Shown here piece by piece: positions 1 through 12,690 of a stretch of 64,000 nucleotides of DNA. The position numbers and the translations under genes are program-made. The notes beneath the pieces are model-generated. The model did no database searches. It was not told where the DNA came from and saw only the letters and a program-made list of their open reading frames with translations. Numbering within the stretch: the stretch's first letter is position 1; the number at the start of each line of letters is the position of its first letter. This stretch comes from Gossypium raimondii (lineage: Eukaryota; Streptophyta; Magnoliopsida; Malvales; Malvaceae): contig NC_068571.1 in assembly GCF_025698545.1 (NCBI RefSeq), positions 31,901,733-31,965,732 of the forward strand, given 5' to 3'.

Positions 1-998
1 AGTTTGTAACACAAGTCTCAGATGTTCGACATACTCGGTATCGTCACTAGAGTAGATCAAAATATCATCTATAAATACTACACAAATCGGTCTAGATACT
101 GTCTAAAGATCCGATTCATCAAATCCATGAAAACAACAGGTGCATGAGTAAGTCTGAAAGGCATAACCAAAAACTCATAATGTCCGTACCTCGTTCGGAA
201 AGCAGTCTTTGGCACATCAGAGTCTTTAACCCACAACTGATAGTAGTCTGATCTCGAATCTATCTTCGAAAACACTGAAGCCCTTTTTAACTGATCGAAC
301 AAGTCGTCAATACGTGGCAACGAATATTTGTTCTTTATAGTAACCTTATTGAGCTACCGGTAATCAATGCACATTCTCATTGTTCCATCTTTCTTTTTCA
401 CAAATAGAACTAGTGCACCCTAGGGAGAAAAACTCAGTCGTGCGAAACCTCTATCTGTCAACTCTTGCAACTATGCTTTCAACTCTTTTAATTTAGTCGG
501 TGCCATACGATACGGAGCTATTGAAATCGGAGTCGTCCCCGGTACTAACTCAATTCCAAATTCTACCTCCCGAATAGGTGGCAAACCCGGTAATTTTTCG
601 GCAAACACATCTGAATACTCACACACAACTGGCAGAGATTCAATCTTCTTTTCGGTCACTTTACCATCAAGAACATACGCAATATAAGCTTCACACCCTT
701 TTCTCACATACTTTTGAGCCAACATCGAGGATACCACTGATGGTAAACCATTCAGATAATTAGATTCAATCCGAATAATCTCGTCATTCTGGCACCTTAA
801 ATCGATAGTCTTTCTTTTGCAGTTAACCACAGCATTGTGTAAATTTAACCAGTCCATACCCAGAATTATATCGAACTCGTTAAATGGTAACAACATCAAA
901 TCAGCCGGAAAACACAAATATCGAATTATCAACGGACAATTCTTACAAACTTTGTCAACCACAACACACTGGCCTAAGGTGTTCGATACTTTAATCAC
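1..998 (-). pseudogene. Element A protease end and reverse transcriptase (broken)
   Basis: The protease-RT linker holds VNCKRKTIDL, the phrase GLPPIREVEFGIELVPGT and the RT entry [15 protein letters not shown]. In-frame stops follow, and the RT fingers resume at [11 protein letters not shown] near 290-320, followed by [17 protein letters not shown]. The normal Y/F-x-DD active site is near 55-75 as FIDDILIYS, but it is shifted one base from the upstream frame, ending the open frame at 78. It is an inactive copy of a gypsy RT and continues beyond position 1. Confidence 0.8.
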
Positions 999-2409
999 AA
1001 ACTCAGTAGACTCAACAGGTAGAGTCTTACTGAATCTAAAGTCTCACACACATAAGAATGAGTCGAACCAGGATCAATCAATGCAATAAGATTACTATAA
1101 AAAAGAGTGAAAGTACCAGTAATAACATCTGGAGAAGAAGCCTCCTCTCGAGCACGGATGGCATATGCTCTGGCAGGTGCACGAGCCTCAGATCGAACTG
1201 CCGTGTCCTTTGTCCCTTTCTGACTACCACTTACATTACCCGAATACCTGGGTGGTCTACCTCGTACTGACACATTACTCGGTCTAGTACTCTGTACAAT
1301 ATTTTGCTCCGCTACCATCGGACTCTCTTGAATGAAATGATCCTTTGAACCACACTTAAAGCAAGACCGATCATGTAATCTGCAATCTCCAGGATGCCAT
1401 TTCCCACAATGATTGCACTCTGATCTATTTTGTCGAACATTACCCACACTAGCAACTGAAGTAGCTCGTGAACTTACAGGGGTTCGATCTCGATCATGTT
1501 TAGGAAACCCTGCAGTAGCTTTAGATCGGCTATGATCCTCTCTGAATTTCCTTGAGGCCGAATGGAATGATTTACTAAATGATCTTTTACGGGAATCTCG
1601 AGCTTCATAGTCAGCTTTTCTCTTCTCTTTCTCGAGCTCCTCGGCTTTACAAGCTAGTTCAACAAGTACTATGAACTCCTTTATCTCAAGTATGCTAACT
1701 AACAGTTTAATATCTTCATTCAGCCGAAACACATAATAGCTTCAGTCGAAACACACTCTCGAACATATCTACCGAGTTTCACAAATTTCCGCTCATATTC
1801 TATCACTGTCATCCGACCCTGTTTCAATTCAAGAAATTCCTTGCGTTTCTGATCAATGAATCTCTGACTGATGTATTTCTTACGGAACTCAGTCTGAAAG
1901 AATTCCCAGGTCACTCGCTCTTTCGGAACCACCGATACTAGTGTATTCCACCAGTGATATGCAGTGTCCCGTAGCAAAGATATGTCACATTTCAAGCACT
2001 CATCAGGGGTGCAAGATAACTCATCAAACACTCGAATAGTATTATCGAGCCAGAATTCAGCTCGCTCAGCATCATCATCATTAGTGGCTCTGAACTCTTC
2101 GGCCCCGTGTTTTCAAATTTTATCAACAGGAGGCTTAAGTAATCTCATCGGATCACTCACTTGAGGTATAACAGGAACCGAAGATGGATTAATCGGGGGT
2201 AGAGGTTGTTGTGCAGCCGGATTAGTCCGGATATATTGAGTAAACCAGTCGTTCATCATTTGGTAGAAGGCTTGTTTAGCCTCTCCCTCCTGGTTACTCG
2301 AGGTCGGTCTAGAATCTACCAGCTCTGTCCCTTGCACTGGAGCAGGCGCTATACTCTCAACATGATCAGCTACGACTCGATTGGGATCCATTACTATACG
2401 AAAACACAT
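995..2409 (-). pseudogene. Element A gag and retropepsin start (broken)
   Basis: The gag reading starts at the methionine at 2394-2396 (MDPNRVVADHVES), just inside the primer binding site. A capsid-like region follows, with HWWNTL and a WEFFQTEFRKKY stretch near 1870-1950 that is typical of plant gypsy gag. Near 1340-1380 there is a CCHC zinc knuckle in which the last cysteine reads as serine (CFKCGSKDHFIQES), so it is probably non-functional. The protease motif is LIDPGSTHSY near 1060-1080, in the IDPGSTHS form usual for this lineage in place of DSG. The frame changes twice, near 2030-2110 and near 1725, so no single polyprotein is encoded. Confidence 0.8.
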
Positions 2410-2509
2410 TTTTAGATGTCAGAAATCATCACACTATCTCAGTATAAATTATGGCATGTATAGCTAGACTTATACGCACTACGTTAGTCCTAGAATCGAC
2501 TAAATCGTA

Positions 2510-2521
2510 GCTCTAATACCA
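2510..2521 (-). other. Primer binding site of element A (tRNA-iMet type)
   Basis: Read on the minus strand this is TGGTATTAGAGC, one base from the TGGTATCAGAGC expected for priming by initiator tRNA-Met. It lies six bases inside the LTR edge at 2528. Confidence 0.75.
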
Positions 2522-2527
2522 ATCAAA

Positions 2528-3255
2528 TGTAACACCCCTAACCCATATCCGTCGCCGAATTAGGGTTACGAGGCATTACTGAACAAACACAACCATCTCA
2601 AAATCAATGCATATATATTATATATATATTTAAATATAATAAGCTTGGTCTATTATAAAACAAAATGCAAAATTTTAAACTTCTCTCTTCTAACCATTTT
2701 TAATAAACAAAGACATTAAAATCTAACTAATAAAAACATTGCAAACTAGCAAATCCATAAGAAAATAAACCATTTTAGTATGGCTATAATAATCATATAC
2801 AATACAACAAAATACGACCTTCAAAACATTTATCTAGTCTATACATGCCATAGTTAGAATTATATTCAAAATAAGCTAATGGACTTACCTCGTACGTTGA
2901 AAAGTCGAAACCAGTCGATTAATCGACAACTTTAGTTTTTCCCCAATCCAACTCTGATTTCTTCGGTTCTTGATCTAATTATATTCAAAATAAGCTAGTG
3001 TAAATATAATTACATTCAATTTAAGCCAAAAACACATAAATGGGTAAATTACCATTTTTGCCCCTAACATTTACACTTTTTACAATTTAGTCCCTATTGG
3101 ATAAAACACAAAATACACAAAATTTGTTCACAACATACAAGGGCCGAATGTACCTATTGTTCATACAAATCCTCACGTTTCATTTATTTCACAATTTAAC
3201 TCTAATTACTCAATTTCACCAAAACTTCCAATACAAAACATATTAATCTAAAATG
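2528..3255 (-). repeat. Element A 5' LTR, truncated
   Basis: The LTR starts on the plus strand with TGTAACACCCCTAACCC, the same terminus as the other LTRs in the window (7021, 46264, 61285). It is AT-rich and holds phrases typical of these LTRs such as a 'caatttagtcc' motif. It lacks its far end and stops near 3250-3262, where integrase sequence of element B begins. It is about 730 bp against 2.2-2.9 kb for the other LTRs, and it lacks the palindrome cluster. Confidence 0.7.
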
Positions 3256-3661
3256 TATCTTTCTTTTTCAGAGATAAGGGTAACCCCGATACAAAATCCA
3301 TAGTAACTATATCCAATTTCCACTCCGGTATCATCACTGGCTGTAACAGTCCTGAAGGTACCTAATGTTCAGCTTTAACTTGTTGGCATACCAAACATTT
3401 AAATAGAAAATCGGAAATATCATGTTTCATTCTCGGCCACCAGTACATCTGTTTCTAATCATTGTACATTTTATTACTCCCCGGATGAACAGACAAGCTA
3501 CCACTATGAGCTTCGTGCAAAATTTACTGTATAAGCTATGGATTCTTCGGTACACAAACTCTACCTCTGAATAACAAACAATCATCGGGTCCTATCTGAA
3601 ATTCTAAATTAGAAGTCGACTCATATTGTACCCGTTTAGCTAACATCTCACTATCACATTT
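3255..3661 (-). pseudogene. Element B integrase N-terminus, truncated
   Basis: Conceptual reading gives the HHCC zinc-binding region of a retroviral-type integrase: HEAHSGSLSVHPG, then CLVCQQVKAEH. The start of the catalytic core follows (MDFVSGLP, near 3255-3290) and the sequence then switches to LTR of element A. Stops lie within it. No open frame of useful length remains. Confidence 0.65.
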
Positions 3662-5422
3662 CTAAGCTTTGCAAATCTGTTGTAAAAACGTTGATTTAGC
3701 TTTTAACTCAGCTAAAATTGAGCCATCAGATAGTGATAGTCGGGTATTCATCGCTTGTAAAGTAAACAAGGATTTTCTACTCAAAGCATCAGCAAATACG
3801 TTTGCTTTTCCCGGATGATAATCAATAACTAACTCATAATGTTTTAATAGTTCGACCCATCTACGCTGTCTCAGATTTAAATCTTTCTTGACATCAGATA
3901 CTTTAAACTCTTGTGATTGGTAAATATGTGACATTTTTCATCGAACAAATGATGTCGCCAAATTTTCAACGCAAACACAATAGCTGTCAATTCTAAGTCA
4001 TGTGTTGATAGTTCTTTTCATGTGGCTTTAACTGTCTTGAAACATAATCTATTACTTTACCTTCTTCCATCAAAACATAGCCTAAACCGTTCAATGACGC
4101 ATCATTGAAAATCACAAATTCCTTACCTGATTCAGGCTGAACCAGAACTGGTGCTTCGGTCAACAGGGCTTTCAACTGGTTAAAACTTTACTGACATTTA
4201 TCAAACCATTCGAACTTCAGATCTTTCTATAATAGCCGTGTCATCGGTGTAACTATCATCAAAAACCCTTTTACAAATCTCCGGTAATAAGCAGCTAATC
4301 CCAGAAAACTTTTGACTTTAGATATGTTTCTCGGTGGTTTCCAGTTAACAATCACTGAAATTTTATTTGAATCAACTATGATGCCTTCAACGATACTATG
4401 TGTCCTAGAAAACCAACTTCCCAAAGCCAAAATTCACATTTGCTAAATTCAGCAAACAATCGTTTATCTCGTAAAGTTTGCAGAACAATTCTCAGATGCT
4501 CGACATGTTCAGTCTCATCTCGAGAATATATCAGAATATCATCAATAAATACCACGACAAATCTATCTAAATATGGTCTGAAAATTCTATTCATCAAATC
4601 CATAAACACTACAGGTGCATTAGTTAAACCAAATGGTATCACAAAAAATTCATAATGTCCGTACCTAGTTCTGAAAGTTATTTTCGGCACATCCGAATCT
4701 TTCACTCGTAACTGATAATAACCAGAACGAAGATCAGTCTTCGAGAACACTGTGGCACCTTACAGCTGATCAAACAAATCATCAATACGAGGCAGTGGAT
4801 ACTTATCATTGATTGTAATTTTTTTGAGTTGACGGTAGTCAATGCATAATCTCATCAATCTGTCTTTTTTCTTAACAAAGAGAACCGGTGCACCCCAATG
4901 TGAAAAACTAGGTCGAGCAAGACCCCTATCAGTCAACTCTTGCAACTGTGCTTTTAACTCTTTTAACTTAGTAGGAGCCATTCTGTATTGTGCTATCGAT
5001 ATCGGTGTTGTTCTCGGTACAAGTTCTATAGCAAATTCGACTTCTCTGACTGGCAGTAATCCAGGTAACTCCTCTGGAAACACATCAGGATACTCGCAAA
5101 CCACTGGCATTGATTCAAGCTTCAACTTAGACACTTTAGTATCCAATACATAAGCAAGGTCAGCATTACAACATTTTCTCACATATTTCTGTGCTGACAT
5201 AGCTGATATCACAATAGGCAACCCATTTAATTTATCTGATTCAATATGAAGCATCTCACCATTCTGACATTTCAATATGATATGCTTTCTTCTACAATTC
5301 ACCACAGCATTAGGAAGAGTTAGCCAATCCATACCCAAAATCACATTAAATTGTCGAACGGTAATAGCATCAAATCGGCCGAAAAATAGTAACCCTGAAT
5401 CATTAATGGACAGTTCTAGCAA
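3662..5422 (-). pseudogene. Element B reverse transcriptase and RNase H (broken)
   Basis: From right to left: protease tail (NVILGMDWL), RT entry ([15 protein letters not shown]), then [19 protein letters not shown], where the usual acidic residue is changed. A stop near 4757 separates this from [17 protein letters not shown] and the catalytic [11 protein letters not shown] near 4545-4560, which keeps both aspartates. RNase H follows with [15 protein letters not shown] near 4090-4115 and the connection phrase HYELVIDYHPGKANVFADALSR near 3780-3850. At least four stops or frameshifts interrupt it. Confidence 0.82.
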
Positions 5423-5514
5423 ACCTTATCAACTAACACATACTGACCTAGAGGGTTCGATACTTTAACCATGAATTTAGTGGACTCAACAGGTAAATTT
5501 TTACTAGACACTAA

Positions 5515-6883
5515 TTAGGTGCAAACATATGAATGAGTCGATCCGGGATCAATTAAAGCAGTTACATTAGTATCAATAAGAGAGAAAGTACTGGTAATAA
5601 TATCTGGCGCAGAAGCATCTTCGCGCGCGCGAATAACATAAGCTCTAGCTGGTGTTTGTGCCTCAAACCTTATAGTAGAGTCTTTCGTCACACCATGACT
5701 ACCACTCACATTTTCAGGATTACGAGGTGGTCTAACTCTCGTAACTGTGTTGTTCGGCCTCGAAGTTCGAATATTATCTTTTTTAGATTTCTCCGGGCAA
5801 TCTCTAAAATAGTGATCAAAGGAACTACACCTAAAACAAGGTCTACTCTTCATTCGACACTCATCAAAATGTAGTTTGTTACAGTGCTTGCACTTAGGTT
5901 TGGTGTTTCTAGCATTACCTATACTCGCTACAGATGTAGCCTGAGATTTAGGTCTAGAGTGTCGGGTACTTCTGTCTTTACCGGAGTATCCCGCATAATT
6001 AGTAGAACGGTCGTGATATTTTTTTGATTTCTTCAATGCTGATTAGTATGACTTTCCCGTCAATCTCTTACTTGAACATCTCGCTTCAATCTTAGCTTGT
6101 CTTTTCTCTTTACTCAGCTCTTCAGCTTTATATGCCCGATCAACCAGTACAACAAATTCTTTTAACTCGAAGATCTCGACTAATAGTTTTATATATTCGT
6201 TTAAGCCACCTTCAAACCTCTTACACATTACAGTTTCAGTTGGAATACATTCTTGAGCATATTTTCTCAATCGAACAGATTCTCGTTCATATTCGGACAT
6301 TGTCATACAACCTTGTTTAAGCTCCAAAACTTTTTTATATTTCTGGTCGAGAAATCTCTAACTGATTTATTTCTTGCGGAACCCGATTTGAAAAAATTCT
6401 CAAGTGACCCGATCTTTTGGAACAACAGAAATCAACGTATTCCACCACTGGTAAGCTGAATCTTTTAATAGAGATACCACACACTTAAGGCATTCAGCCT
6501 ATGTACAAGATAATTTATCAAGAACTCTGATGGTATTTTCTAACCAAAACTCAGCTCTCTCGGGGTCATCTTCAACTGTAGCTCAGAATTCTTCAACACC
6601 ATACTTACGGATCTTATCAACCGGAGGCTTACTAATACTGATAGGTTCTGTACTTTGAAGAATAACGAGAACCGATTGAAGAATAGGAAGCGGTGGAGGT
6701 TGTTGAGCAATCGAGTTCGTCCGTATGAACTCGGTGAACCACTCATTCATCATTTGGAAGAAGGCTTCTTTAGCCTCTCCTCCCTGACCCTCAGATACGG
6801 GCCTCGTGCCACTCGAAGCTACTCTTTGAATGGAGGCTTGAGCGTTACTCTCTACTTCATCAGAATCAACTCGGTTGAATGAC
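5515..6883 (-). pseudogene. Element B gag and retropepsin (broken)
   Basis: Gag begins at the methionine at 6883 (MSFNRVDSDEVESNAQA). A basic region and a CCHC zinc knuckle, CFRCSSFDHYFRDC, follow near 5805-5850, with spacing C-x2-C-x4-H-x4-C intact. The protease motif LIDPGSTHSYVCT lies near 5515-5560. The frame is broken at several places between 6600 and 6330 and by a stop near 6040. The coding parts match element A in order and style. Confidence 0.8.
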
Positions 6884-7003
6884 ATTTTATATGTAAACAT
6901 GTTTGAAAATAGTCAGGAGATATTACACTATCACATGTTAAATAATGACATGTATAGCTAAACTCGTATATGCTACATTAGTTCGAGAATCGAGTAAACC
7001 GTA

Positions 7004-7015
7004 GCTCTGGTACCA
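7004..7015 (-). other. Primer binding site of element B (tRNA-iMet type)
   Basis: Minus-strand TGGTACCAGAGC, one base from the initiator-Met primer site, lies five bases from the LTR edge at 7021. Confidence 0.75.
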
Positions 7016-7264
7016 ATAAATGTAACACCCCTAACATGAATTCATCGCCAAAACTAGGTTACAGAGCTGTACCAGAGTTTACAAATCAAATAAACAAACA
7101 TTTCATATCATATAACATTCATGTCAGAAACCAATCAAAATCAAACATATTGTCCCTTAAATGAGCCCTCGAGGCCCAAAATACGCGTTAGAAACAAGTT
7201 GGGACTAAATCGGATACTCAAAGAATTTTTCAGAAATCATTGAAATTTTTTAAAGCTGCAGGGG

Positions 7265-7495
7265 ACACACGACCGTGTGGGCATTCGAAATAGGGACATA
7301 CAGTCATGTCCCAGCCCGTGTCCGTGTCGGTGTAACTATTTCACTTCAGCCACACGGCCAAGCCACACGCTCGTGTGTTAGGCCGTGTGAGCCTACTGAC
7401 TTGCTCAATTTAAAAGATACAGGGGACATACGACCGTGTCACCTGGCCGTGTGTCACAAACGGCTGAGACACACGCTTGAATCTCTGTCCGTGTG
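7265..7495. repeat. Cluster of CACACG/CGTGTG palindromes in LTR
   Basis: CACACGACCGTGTGG, CACACGGCCAAGCCACACG, GGCCGTGTG and similar units recur here at spacings of roughly 15-70 bp. The same kind of cluster is in the LTRs at 46264, 47696 and 61285. Its role is unknown. Confidence 0.8.
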
Positions 7496-8369
7496 GATGA
7501 AAATAAGCCACTTTCCAAGCCACATTTCTCACCCAATTTGGTACCAACCTAAACACAACAATTTTCACATCAACAAGCCATAACAATGCATTCAAAACAA
7601 GCCAAAATTTAGTCTTCAATATGAAGTATCACCACATACAACCAATATGCCCTTAGGCACCTCAGTTGACAACTTAAAAACATGTCAACAAGTATCTAAA
7701 TTTACCTAAATGACCAAATTCATGTATGCATATTCAAACCACATTTTACTTTCTTTCATTTTACCATATCAAACACATAACAAATATGATAAGGCCACTT
7801 ATATACACATCAAAATATACCAAACACATGTCATTCAAATGACTAGTCTTAACAAAACAATTATATACCAACATTGGCCAAAATAACCTATACATGTCAT
7901 TATAACCGGAATTAATTTATTGGAAGTACCAAAAGGACCAATGGATAATGTGAAATAGCTCCGACCAGTTTCCAACCCGTACGAGCTTCTGAATTACTAT
8001 AAAACATGGAAAATAACACAGAGTAAGCATTTAAGCTTAGTAAGTTCGTATAACACGAAATTTAACTTAACATATATCCATACAATAAGTAATAAACATA
8101 GCATATATCAACCAATTTGTTCAAAAGCCTAAACACATGATCACCAACATATTAGCCATGAAAATCACATATAAGATCCACCACAAATGGTTGAATTCAT
8201 CAAATAATCGCAATTCATGTTTTTCATATAAATTCCGATAATAGTTCACATAGAACTCATATAATCTCATAACAGAATTATATGCCCGTTGAACCATTTA
8301 GAATATCGTTGGATACACGGGTAGTACACACGAGGTGTACTGAACTGTAATCCGTCAATTCATATACAT

Positions 8370-8490
8370 GTATGCTCATACGAGCTGTAAATAGTAAGCT
8401 CTTCCGAGCTGAATAACGGGAAGCTCATGCGAGCTGAATAACGGGAAGCTCATGCGAGCTGAGTATCAGGAAGCTCATGCGAGCTGTGGT
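8370..8490. repeat. Short tandem array of AGCTC-GAGCT units in LTR
   Basis: About five units of 20-30 bp of the type 'gaagctcatgcgagctgaat', each an imperfect palindrome around AGCTC...GAGCT. Longer versions occur at 62690-63090 and, more diverged, at 49090-49265. Confidence 0.75.
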
Positions 8491-9704
8491 GTGTCCGCAA
8501 CACATGCAAGACCTAAACCAAATCAGTAACCCTAATGAGATGTCATTTGTATCCTACGAATTTTTAAGTTTCAAACGGGACTCGGTAATCGTTAGATATG
8601 CGATCGGTATTTATACTTGGAAATTATACAAATAACATACATATGATTTAATTAAAACATACAAATACTCAATTTAATTACACGAACTTACCTCAACGAA
8701 TTTACGTAGATACGAACGTGACTAATTTGATATTTTTCCTTTGCCTCTATTTAACTCCGTACTAGGTTTAACCGGATCTATACGAATGAATTTAACTCCA
8801 TTCAATATAATTCATATTCAAATTAGTCCAACACATATTTTTGGCAAAATTACTATTTTACCCCCATACTTTTAATTCATTGCAATTTAGTCCATATGAT
8901 CGAAAAATGAAATTCATACAATTTAATCCTTACTCAAGCCTAGCCAATTTTTGTACATATTAATAGTAGCCCACATAATTCAAAATTTTATAATTTTTAC
9001 CATAAATTTATCATCTTTTTCAGTTTAATCCCTAATTGATATTTTCACCAAAATTCTCTTTACAAAAGTTGTTTATCTAACAACAACCTTCATTTTCTAT
9101 CATCAAGCTTCAAAACTCAAGTATGTTCATCAATAGAAAAACCCTAATACTTTAACAGTTTTAAAGATTAATCCCCGAGTTAGCTAGTTAAGCTATCACG
9201 ATCTCGGAAACATAAAAATCATTAAAAAGGGGAGAAATATACATACCTAATTGAGCACAATAAGCTTACTAATATTTCAAGCTTCCATGGCTAGGTTTCT
9301 TTTCTTTTTTTTTTTGGGAAGATGATGATAATAGTTTATTTTTTATTTATTTATTATAACTTTAATCATTAATTTCCAAAATTAACCTTAATATTTCATG
9401 AAATTTCCAATGATGACTACTCATGCTTAACCACTAAGCACTTTAATGGCCTATTTACTATATGAGGACCTCCAATTTAAAATTCTATAGCTATTTAATA
9501 CCTTTAGCTATTAGAACACAACCTTTGCACTTTATGTAATTTAGTCGTTTTCATTAAATTAGGCATGTAAAAGGTAAAATTTCTTAACGAAATTTTTATA
9601 CGTTATTCCTGTCATACTGTAGACCATATAATAATAAATTTTTCGACTTTGGATTTGTGGTCCTGAAACCACTGTTCTGATTTCACTGAAAACGGACTAT
9701 TATA

Positions 9705-10500
9705 ATTCCAATTTCACTATAATCCATTAGGGACCTCCTATTTCTGATTTCTGTAGAAAATTTTACAATTTATTCAGTTTGGTTCCTAATGTACTAAACT
9801 ATCAATTAATTTCACAATTTAGTCCATTTTCACCCCAAAGCTTAAAATCTAATCAATTTAACACTTAAAACTTCAAGAAAACAACAATGGTAATTTTATA
9901 AAATTTTAACTGTTTTACAAATTGATACATGGGCTAGCTAGATTAAACTCCCATGATCTAAAAAACATAAAAATTACAATAAATGACTAAATTTCACTAA
10001 CCAATTTGGTGTTGAAATTAAAAACCCTCAATGACGTAACTTCTCTTCTTCTCCTACTAGCTTCAACCTAGATAAAGAAAGAAAGAAAATGAGTTTTCTC
10101 TCTTTTCACTAGCTTCATTATATTATATGTGTTTTATTTTATAATTAATTTAATTATAATTTTTACAACATATATATTTTATACCTTAGTTAGCTATTGT
10201 CCACCATCATTTCCAAAGTAGTAAAATTTCCACTTTAGGCCTTAATTAATTTTCTAATTGAAAACCTTTAGCGATTGAACTTTCACTACTTTTACAAATT
10301 AGTCCTTATTCCTTAGTTAATCACTAATTCCATAAAATTACCTATCCAAAATTTAATTCCCTTATACTATAACTTCATAAATATCTCGATTTATGGAAAC
10401 AAGGTCCCAAAACATATTTTTTTACACCATTAACTTTCGAGTCATTATAATTGGACTCAATTTCTTCACTTCAACACCTTCAGGGATATCACAACTTCCA
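9705..10500 (-). repeat. Decayed LTR fragment
   Basis: An AT-rich segment with phrases shared with the central part of LTR B, including 'ttttacaatttattcag', a 'caatttagtccattttcacc' phrase and a 'gctagattaaactcccatgatc' type phrase. It ends with another 'ggtcccaaaaca' near 10410. It looks like part of a related LTR in the same orientation without recognisable termini. Confidence 0.5.
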
Positions 10501-11880
10501 TGGGATTGATGTTGCAATACTAGTCTGAATTCTTCTCGAGTTTGAGTCCTTATCGTCTCCCTAAACCAACTCAATCACATTATTAGATTCCCTATGGCAC
10601 GTTTGGCCAATTTGGGTCTTAAAAGGGTGTAAAACTAAGTAAAAACTTTTATGAATGCTTAAAGCTAAAAATCGACAAAAACATATAAAAGACACTTAAA
10701 TTGCTTGAGAATAATCTCCTCGAGTGTATTGGGGAGCCTAATTTGATGTATCAATTTACGATATGTCATGTTCATGATAATCTAGTGCTTACGTGCTCTG
10801 TAATTGCATTCCACATATCCTTCTTGTTCACTCAAGTCTACAAAGGGCAACGCGAGTGTTATATAAGAGATCAGCGAATGATGAAAGTATGGTAAGTGAA
10901 ATTGTGACAACTAACCTTGTTGTTACTATGTACTTTATCTTTGGTTCATTTATTGTAATCATGTTAATAATAGTTATTTATTATTTCATAGAGTTAGCTA
11001 ATTGAATTCAAAGGTAAGATATGAATTCTTGAGTACTTACTAAGCTTTCACAAGCTTAATGCATTGTTTTGAACACGTAGGTAAAGATCGTTTTGAAGAC
11101 AAATTTTGAAGTGGCCATCCTCATCCTTATCTCATCATCAAGCAAGGATTGAAGAGTATGGAATTTAAATAGTGGTAATAGAGTGGCATGTACATAGGAT
11201 TAGAACCATATTAATTTTTGTTGTAAAGTAACTAAGTAGTTCCAAAGCTATGTCATGCATGCCTAATGTCATTTTGTACCTTGGGATATCTTCATTAGAT
11301 GGATATACTCATGTGTTACAAGAAGTATTTGAATGATAATTTGACATATTTTGAGTCCTAAAAATGTTTAGATGTGTTATGGAATGTTGGATGTTAGTTT
11401 AAACTTGGTTTTAGATGTTGCAAATATGTTTTGGGCAATCTGCCTTTAGTGTCACGACATCCGACCTTCAGTGTCGCAACATTAGAGTCAATAGAGTAAT
11501 CTATCTTTGGTGTTGCGACATCCGACCTTCAATGTCGCGAAATTGGAGTCATAAAAGTAATTTGTTCTCGATGTCATGACATCAGAAGTTCATTGTCGTG
11601 CCATCAGTCTAGTGTCGCGACACCCATTTCCTAGTGTTGTGACATTGACCATGTTTTGACTCGATTAAGCCCTAAATAATCCTTGTTTGTAACCCAAAAT
11701 TTAAAGTAAGATTATAAATTACTTGAATAACTTCAAAAGAGTCTATTTAAGTTAAAGTAAAGCCTTGAAATTGATGCTCAAATTATGTTAGCTTTAGTGT
11801 CCAAATATGACATCTCTTGCTGGTGACAATCAGTTCATTCCGGGTAAGAGATGCTACACGTCCTCTACTAAATTAGTTCT
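10501..11880. repeat. LTR-like remnant with TGTCGCGACA motifs
   Basis: There is no credible gene. Between 11447 and 11650 the motif TGTCGCGACAT and close variants recurs about eight times at 20-50 bp spacing. The segment around 10990-11160 (phrases like 'ttactaagctttcacaagctta') is typical of plant gypsy LTRs. Termini were not resolved. Confidence 0.45.
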
Positions 11881-12690
11881 CTATAACATCCTCTTGTCTC
11901 AAATTTTAATAAAATTAATTTTATTCTTAAGTGAAAATAAAAATAATGAATTTTAATTTAGATATCATTTTAATAAAATTTTTATTTTTTATATAAAATA
12001 TATTAATAATATTTTATTAAATGAAATTAATGTTTAATAAATGAAATTACAATTGTAAATTTTATGACCTAAACCTCGCTAATTAATAATATTATTAATA
12101 TATTATAGTTTTAATTCTAAAAATAAAATAAAAACCAAATATAATATGAATCTCAAATGTTATTATAAATGTATAGCAACCACATCTCTATTACATCCAA
12201 AATTTTAACAGATAAAATAAAATTGTTGTAGAGAGAGTTGATTGTATATCAAATATCAATGCCACAATTAGAAAATTAGATTAAAAAAACCACAACCAAA
12301 AAATTCAAAAACTTATTAAAATTGGGATTCACTTGTTGTTGTGAGAAAAGAAAAGTTTTTTTTAAAGAATCATTTCAATAAAATTTAATTATATACTTTT
12401 AAATTTTTTTTGCTTTAAACAATCACGCTTAAAATGAATATAGACAAATAATGTCAAGACCCAAATGAATTGGGACAAAATTCATTTTAAACTTAAATTT
12501 TCATAATTTTATATTTTTATTAACGTGAAGTGTCATGTCAACATCGCAACGATTATTTCAATAGTTAATAACTACATTAACACATATACGATCAATGATG
12601 AAAACCATTAGTGAAATGATTTAATTAGTGTGTTTTTAACATTTAAGTGAATTTTTCATAACTTAATTAGAAGTTCAAAGATTATTTTAG
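11881..12690. other. AT-rich intergenic stretch, nothing recognised
   Basis: Very AT-rich sequence with many stops in all frames. No repeats, RNA genes or coding similarity were seen. Confidence 0.6.

Larger units (their letters stand above)
1..2527 (-). mobile_element. Element A: Ty3/gypsy (Del/Tekay-like) element, internal part, cut by window edge
   Basis: This is the 5' half of a minus-strand gypsy element read from right to left: primer binding site, gag, zinc knuckle, protease, then RT running off the window edge. The domain order gag-protease-RT is seen directly. The initiator-Met-type primer site and the style of the gag match the Del/Tekay chromovirus lineage, which is inference because integrase and chromodomain lie outside the window. 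Several stops and frameshifts show that it is dead. Confidence 0.85.
3255..9704 (-). mobile_element. Element B: Ty3/gypsy (Del/Tekay-like), 3' truncated
   Basis: A second minus-strand gypsy element. From right to left it has a complete 5' LTR (9704-7021), primer binding site, gag, protease, RT, RNase H and the start of integrase, where it is cut at about 3255 by the LTR of element A. The rest of integrase, the chromodomain and the 3' LTR are absent. Gag and RT are related to element A at the protein level but differ at many residues, so these are two copies of one lineage and not a recent duplication. Confidence 0.85.
7021..9704 (-). repeat. Element B 5' LTR (2.68 kb)
   Basis: On the plus strand it starts TGTAACACCCCTAAC and ends near 9704. 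There the usual terminus TTGTTACA has decayed to CTATTATA, placed by its neighbour phrase 'tttcactgaaaacgg', which is shared with the LTRs at 61285 and 46264. Inside are a palindrome cluster of ACACGGCCGTGTG-type units (7265-7495) and a short array of AGCTC...GAGCT units (8370-8490). Confidence 0.8.

Noticed and set aside
7275..7583. 102-codon open frame on the plus strand
   Set aside because: It is a by-product of the CG-rich palindromes in LTR B and antisense to the element.
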